In this document: piece by piece, positions 60,524 through 64,000 of the stretch
Layout: every line of letters starts with the position of its first letter
Position numbering within the stretch: the stretch's first letter is position 1
DNA from: Thunnus maccoyii
Lineage: Eukaryota > Chordata > Actinopteri > Scombriformes > Scombridae
Direction: 5' to 3'
Length of the DNA stretch: 64,000 nt
NCBI RefSeq assembly: GCF_910596095.1
Contig: NC_056546.1
Location: forward strand, 16,826,425-16,890,424
Position numbers and translations under genes: made by a program
Notes under the pieces: generated by a model
Told to the model about the DNA's origin: nothing
Seen by the model: the letters and a program-made list of their open reading frames with translations, nothing else
Databases searched by the model: none

Positions 60524-62800
60524 AATGGACCTGCAGAGACAGAGAGAGATCGTCTTTATTTAGAGAATTTTGTGATTTTTTTTTTTTCTTTTTATCAGAA
60601 GGACCAGAAGTATCTATTTTGTAGTCTTCACCAAACTCTTCAGAGGATACCTTTTTCAGTAGGCAAATGTGTGAAGGAGGAACAGAGATTTTGAAATTCA
60701 TTAATGCTTTTGTAAAGCTTTGGTGTGAAAATGCAAATGTGATTGTTTGCTGAGCGTTTGCTCTGTGTTCAGGGACTACATATGAGTCCTATATGATGTC
60801 TAGCTGATGTAGTTTGCTGTTTGGCTTTATGTTTCAGCACTCTACGACACGGCTGGAGATAACAAAACCTCATTTTAAAAGTAAGAGTAACAAACGTCAA
60901 GCTTCCAGCTGTTATAATGGTGACATTAAATCCATTCTTCATCCCGTTTTGTTTCTTTTTTTTTTTGCCATTTTTTGTATATAATTATTGTTTCCGATAA
61001 TAGCATGCACTGCGTTTACTGAATGACAGAGAATATCAATGTTCAGAGAGCTTGATATGAGAAGGAAGGTCAGCTTTGGATAAAATTTGTACTTACTTGT
61101 AAGTAGGCGGTTTGTATCTCCAGCTTGTCTTCCAATCACAACATTGTGAATATGTGACTGTTGTGACCAGGTGCCTTATTTATGAAGTGTAAAGTTATAG
61201 AATGTGTTGCTAAATGTGAAAACTCCTGTCCTCTAGTTGTAACAGCTTTCAATTTACTGGAGAGGCAGACAACATTCATTTGCCTCACTGAGGGTGTGTG
61301 CAAATAGTTTCCGTTCCGCAGGTTGTGCCTCATGCTTCATCTGTAAATTCTTTATGTTGACTGAGGCATACCTGACAGTTTTATTTTTCTATACCTGTTT
61401 TCCCAGAGCATTAACATGAAATTGTTCTTATTATAGTTGTATTAGATGTTTAAAAAAAAGTGTCAGAATTGTTGAAACAGACATGTGCGTTCTGTATGTG
61501 TCATGACAAAAGTTTGTATTTTTTATTTCGTTTCTGGTCAGTTTTCATCTTGATGTACCTCTGCAGTCACTTCTGACCATTATGCTCAATTGTTCTTTGA
61601 GTGTTTTACCTGCTTCTGCATGTGTAAAGTCTTGTTAATGTGGAGACAGTTGCAGGTGTATTTTAGCAACTCTCTGCAGCTGTTGCCTTCCTACCAACTG
61701 AGATCCAGAATTATATTTATGCCCCTGATCTTTGAAAATACTAACCCCATTCAAGACTATGCATGCACGTTTAGTGCCCATCAAAAAGCTATTCTGAAAA
61801 ATCTGAGAGAGATCTGAGAAAACTTTGGGACAGTGGTTTCTGTATCACTTTGGCAACAATATTTCTGAACAACAAAGGCCTGAAAAGTGTGTACACGTGA
61901 TCGGTGTTAATGGCCTCTAGCATTAATGGCACATTGCAGGCTTATAAAGTCCTTCCCTTGATTTATTCACAAGTAGGATATCAAGTTTTTGGGGTAGTCT
62001 AGTCACACTTCTGAGTTGTGTATCAAAGTACATTGCAGTTTTATTATTATGTTGTTATTTTTTTATTGTCATTGACTGTCAGATGTTCTCATAATGTGAA
62101 GTTTCTTTACTTCCACAGTAGTAACTGACTTTAGTATATTGTCAAAGGAAAAATACCATTTTTAGCACAGTGTTATTTTTTTATTAAGGTCATTTCTCTT
62201 TAGAGGGTAAATCATCTGTAAATGCAAAACATGTCTGTCATGTTTTTATTGTTATTTAAGAACTCCATGTAGGCTAAAGAATTTAGCAAATCTAAAACAG
62301 CCCACCAAATATCAGACTTGAACATGTTTATTCTTTACAGTTGCTATTTAAATATTTTGATTTTGTATATTAGAAAGAAATAACTGCTTTATTTGTGGTA
62401 ATCCCAAGAATGATACGTCTTTAAGAACTTTGTATTTTTGCTGGAGTTGATATAAAGATGTTTGAATTTTATGTTTGGTTTCTTGACTCGTTTATGCCTG
62501 TGTTTAAATGTTCTTTAACCAGACAAAGTTGAACTGCATCTTGGAGAAGGATCCGACAAGGTCTTGTTTGTGGAAAGGAAGGGAATGAAGGGGCACGATG
62601 AAGACTGAGCACCTCAGTCTGTTTCATACGAACTAGGTTATAGTGTTCTGAAGTGTCCTGGCATCCCACTGCCTTCCTAATCTCTCCAAGAGCTCTGTCT
62701 TTGCAGTGTCTTTGTAGTCTTAACACAATACATTGTATTTTGCTGTTAATTTTATTTTATCCTTAGTTGTGACGCACCTCGTAAAGTCGGTTTCGATATG
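60524..62800 (+). other. lcor: probable 3' UTR of the long lcor form
   Basis: AT-rich, non-coding sequence after the stop at 60523. I found no canonical AATAAA. ATTAAA near 60925 is a weaker candidate. No other exon is seen. Confidence 0.5.
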
Positions 62801-64000
62801 AGTGCTACAAACTAATCATAGATTACATTTCTCTGATATCCCTGCCGGCGATTGTTTACAGGTTCATGCGATGAATTAATGATATGGACGGTATAAAGAG
62901 CCGCAAAGCCATGCGTAATCGTCGTGCGTTATGATAGCTGTTTTGGCTGCTGGAGAACCTCTCCTCTGGGAAACACAATCGGCGGAACGGCACTTTTTAT
63001 TTCCCGTATGTTTCATTGACAGATTTGAATTGATAAATTCCATTGGAAAACGGCTGGTTCAGGGTGTGTCTTCATCCATTCATGGCTAATCGTGAGAGTG
63101 GAAATGAGGCTCGTGCGCCTGCGCCTAGACTGAGATTTATAAAACACAACTGTGCGTACGCACGCTTTATAAATCTCACGAAAAGAATGCGTATGCATAT
63201 TTCTGCCTTTGTGCACACGGTTTTAGTCATGAGTGCACACAGAGTTTTATCCATGCGGCCCCTAGTGTGGTGTGTTCCGGTGGCAAACGTGTGAAACGCC
63301 TTGACATAGCCAATGAAGGTATTTCACATGACAGGGACCTGCCACAACCTGCCACAACCTGCCATACGGCTCTCGGGAAGCTCCTACTGTGGGACAGATG
63401 GGTAAGCAGTTGGCCTCCATCACCTCAACCCTGCAGAAAACAGAGCAAATGAACGATGACCTCTCACCAAAACCAACACAACACAAAGAAATTTATCATT
63501 CATTCACCTTAATGGTGAAATGCAAAAGTTCTCTGTTTGATACTGCAACAAACTGATGGAACATGACAGTGATACATGGCCCCACATGGTTGCAGCTTTT
63601 GATTTCCATCCCTCATGCCATGTGATGCCATACATGATATGTCATGAAACAATCTGTCTTAGGAGTTGGTGATTACTGATTTGCAAGCATCTTTAGCACC
63701 CGCACTGAAATCAAATCAGATTGTACTGTGCTGTTTTGGCCTTCCAAAGGGGAAAATGTCCATGCAGTTGAGCTCCTTCATGTGCCGATGCAGGCCACGA
63801 TCCATCCAAGGTAGTGGTGTTCAGGGACATGTCATATCAACTTACTTGAAACACATCAGAACATCAGTTACTCGAGTGGCAACAACCTGTACTTGTGGAT
63901 ATTTACATGGAGATGGCCCATTTACAGGGAGGGGGACTTGGAATGTCCCACTTTTACAGGATATGAAAAACCTGTAGGAATGGGCCACAGAGAAATAATT
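62801..64000. other. unassigned region with nested palindrome, possible transposon remnant
   Basis: CpG content rises above that of the flanking DNA. A nested inverted repeat lies at 63132-63177, and a 10-base tandem repeat (CCTGCCACAA, about 2.5 copies) lies near 63341-63365. Both strands show only short frames that I do not recognise. The palindrome style recalls fish PIF/Harbinger-related repeats, but no transposase can be supported. Confidence 0.3.
63132..63177. repeat. nested perfect palindrome
   Basis: GAGATTTATAAA (63132-63143) and its exact reverse complement TTTATAAATCTC (63166-63177) flank GTGCGTACGCAC (63152-63163), which is itself a perfect 12-base palindrome. The whole could fold into a stem or cruciform. 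Confidence 0.9.

Noticed and set aside
63666..63977. A 103-residue frame at the right edge
   Set aside because: No motif or family is recognisable in this or the neighbouring frames. Composition does not suggest coding, and it may be a decayed transposon.

Overview
The window is vertebrate nuclear DNA, most likely from a teleost fish. The genes are split into short exons with GT-AG introns, intergenic DNA is AT-rich with long TG microsatellites, and the mobile elements (L2-type and L1-type LINEs, a hAT MITE with an 8-bp target duplication, TTAA/TTA-flanked and long-TIR MITEs) are typical of ray-finned fish. I identified genes by reading exons directly and comparing them with remembered vertebrate proteins. 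No database search was run.

Layout, left to right: (1) the last exon of hpse2 (+, 1907-2069) and its 3' region; (2) complete hps1 (+, promoter near 6.75 kb, CDS 9151-15058 in 17 coding exons, 680 aa), with a U12-type AT-AC intron; (3) complete ST3GAL5-like sialyltransferase (-, 20390-16012, 7 coding exons, 392 aa), whose first intron is almost wholly a decayed L2-type LINE; (4) ankrd2 (+, 21659-24343, 8 exons, 276 aa), with a recognisable TATA promoter; (5) morn4 (-, 30234-27890, 4 coding exons, 146 aa), with one GC-AG intron; (6) lcor (+, from 33073), whose six shared exons join either a helix-turn-helix terminal exon (LCOR, stop 50137, 604 aa) or a 4.7-kb terminal exon (PALI1/C10orf12 form, stop 60523, 1844 aa). 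The last 3.4 kb is 3' UTR and unassigned DNA with a striking palindrome.

HPSE2, HPS1, MORN4, ANKRD2 and LCOR are all on human chromosome 10q24, so the block is conserved synteny. The sialyltransferase is the exception, because no ST3GAL gene is at human 10q24. The genes do not form one pathway: HPS1 works in lysosome-related organelle biogenesis, HPSE2 in heparan sulfate biology, ANKRD2 in muscle stress signalling, MORN4 as a myosin-III partner, LCOR/PALI1 in transcriptional repression and PRC2 regulation, and the sialyltransferase in ganglioside synthesis in the Golgi.

I found no CRISPR array, no prokaryote-like system, no tRNA or rRNA gene, and no wholly new gene system. The most interesting signals are the AT-AC intron, the LINE-filled intron, the LCOR/PALI1 alternative 3' exons, an M-box at the hps1 promoter, two convergent CTCF-like motifs and the extra sialyltransferase locus.
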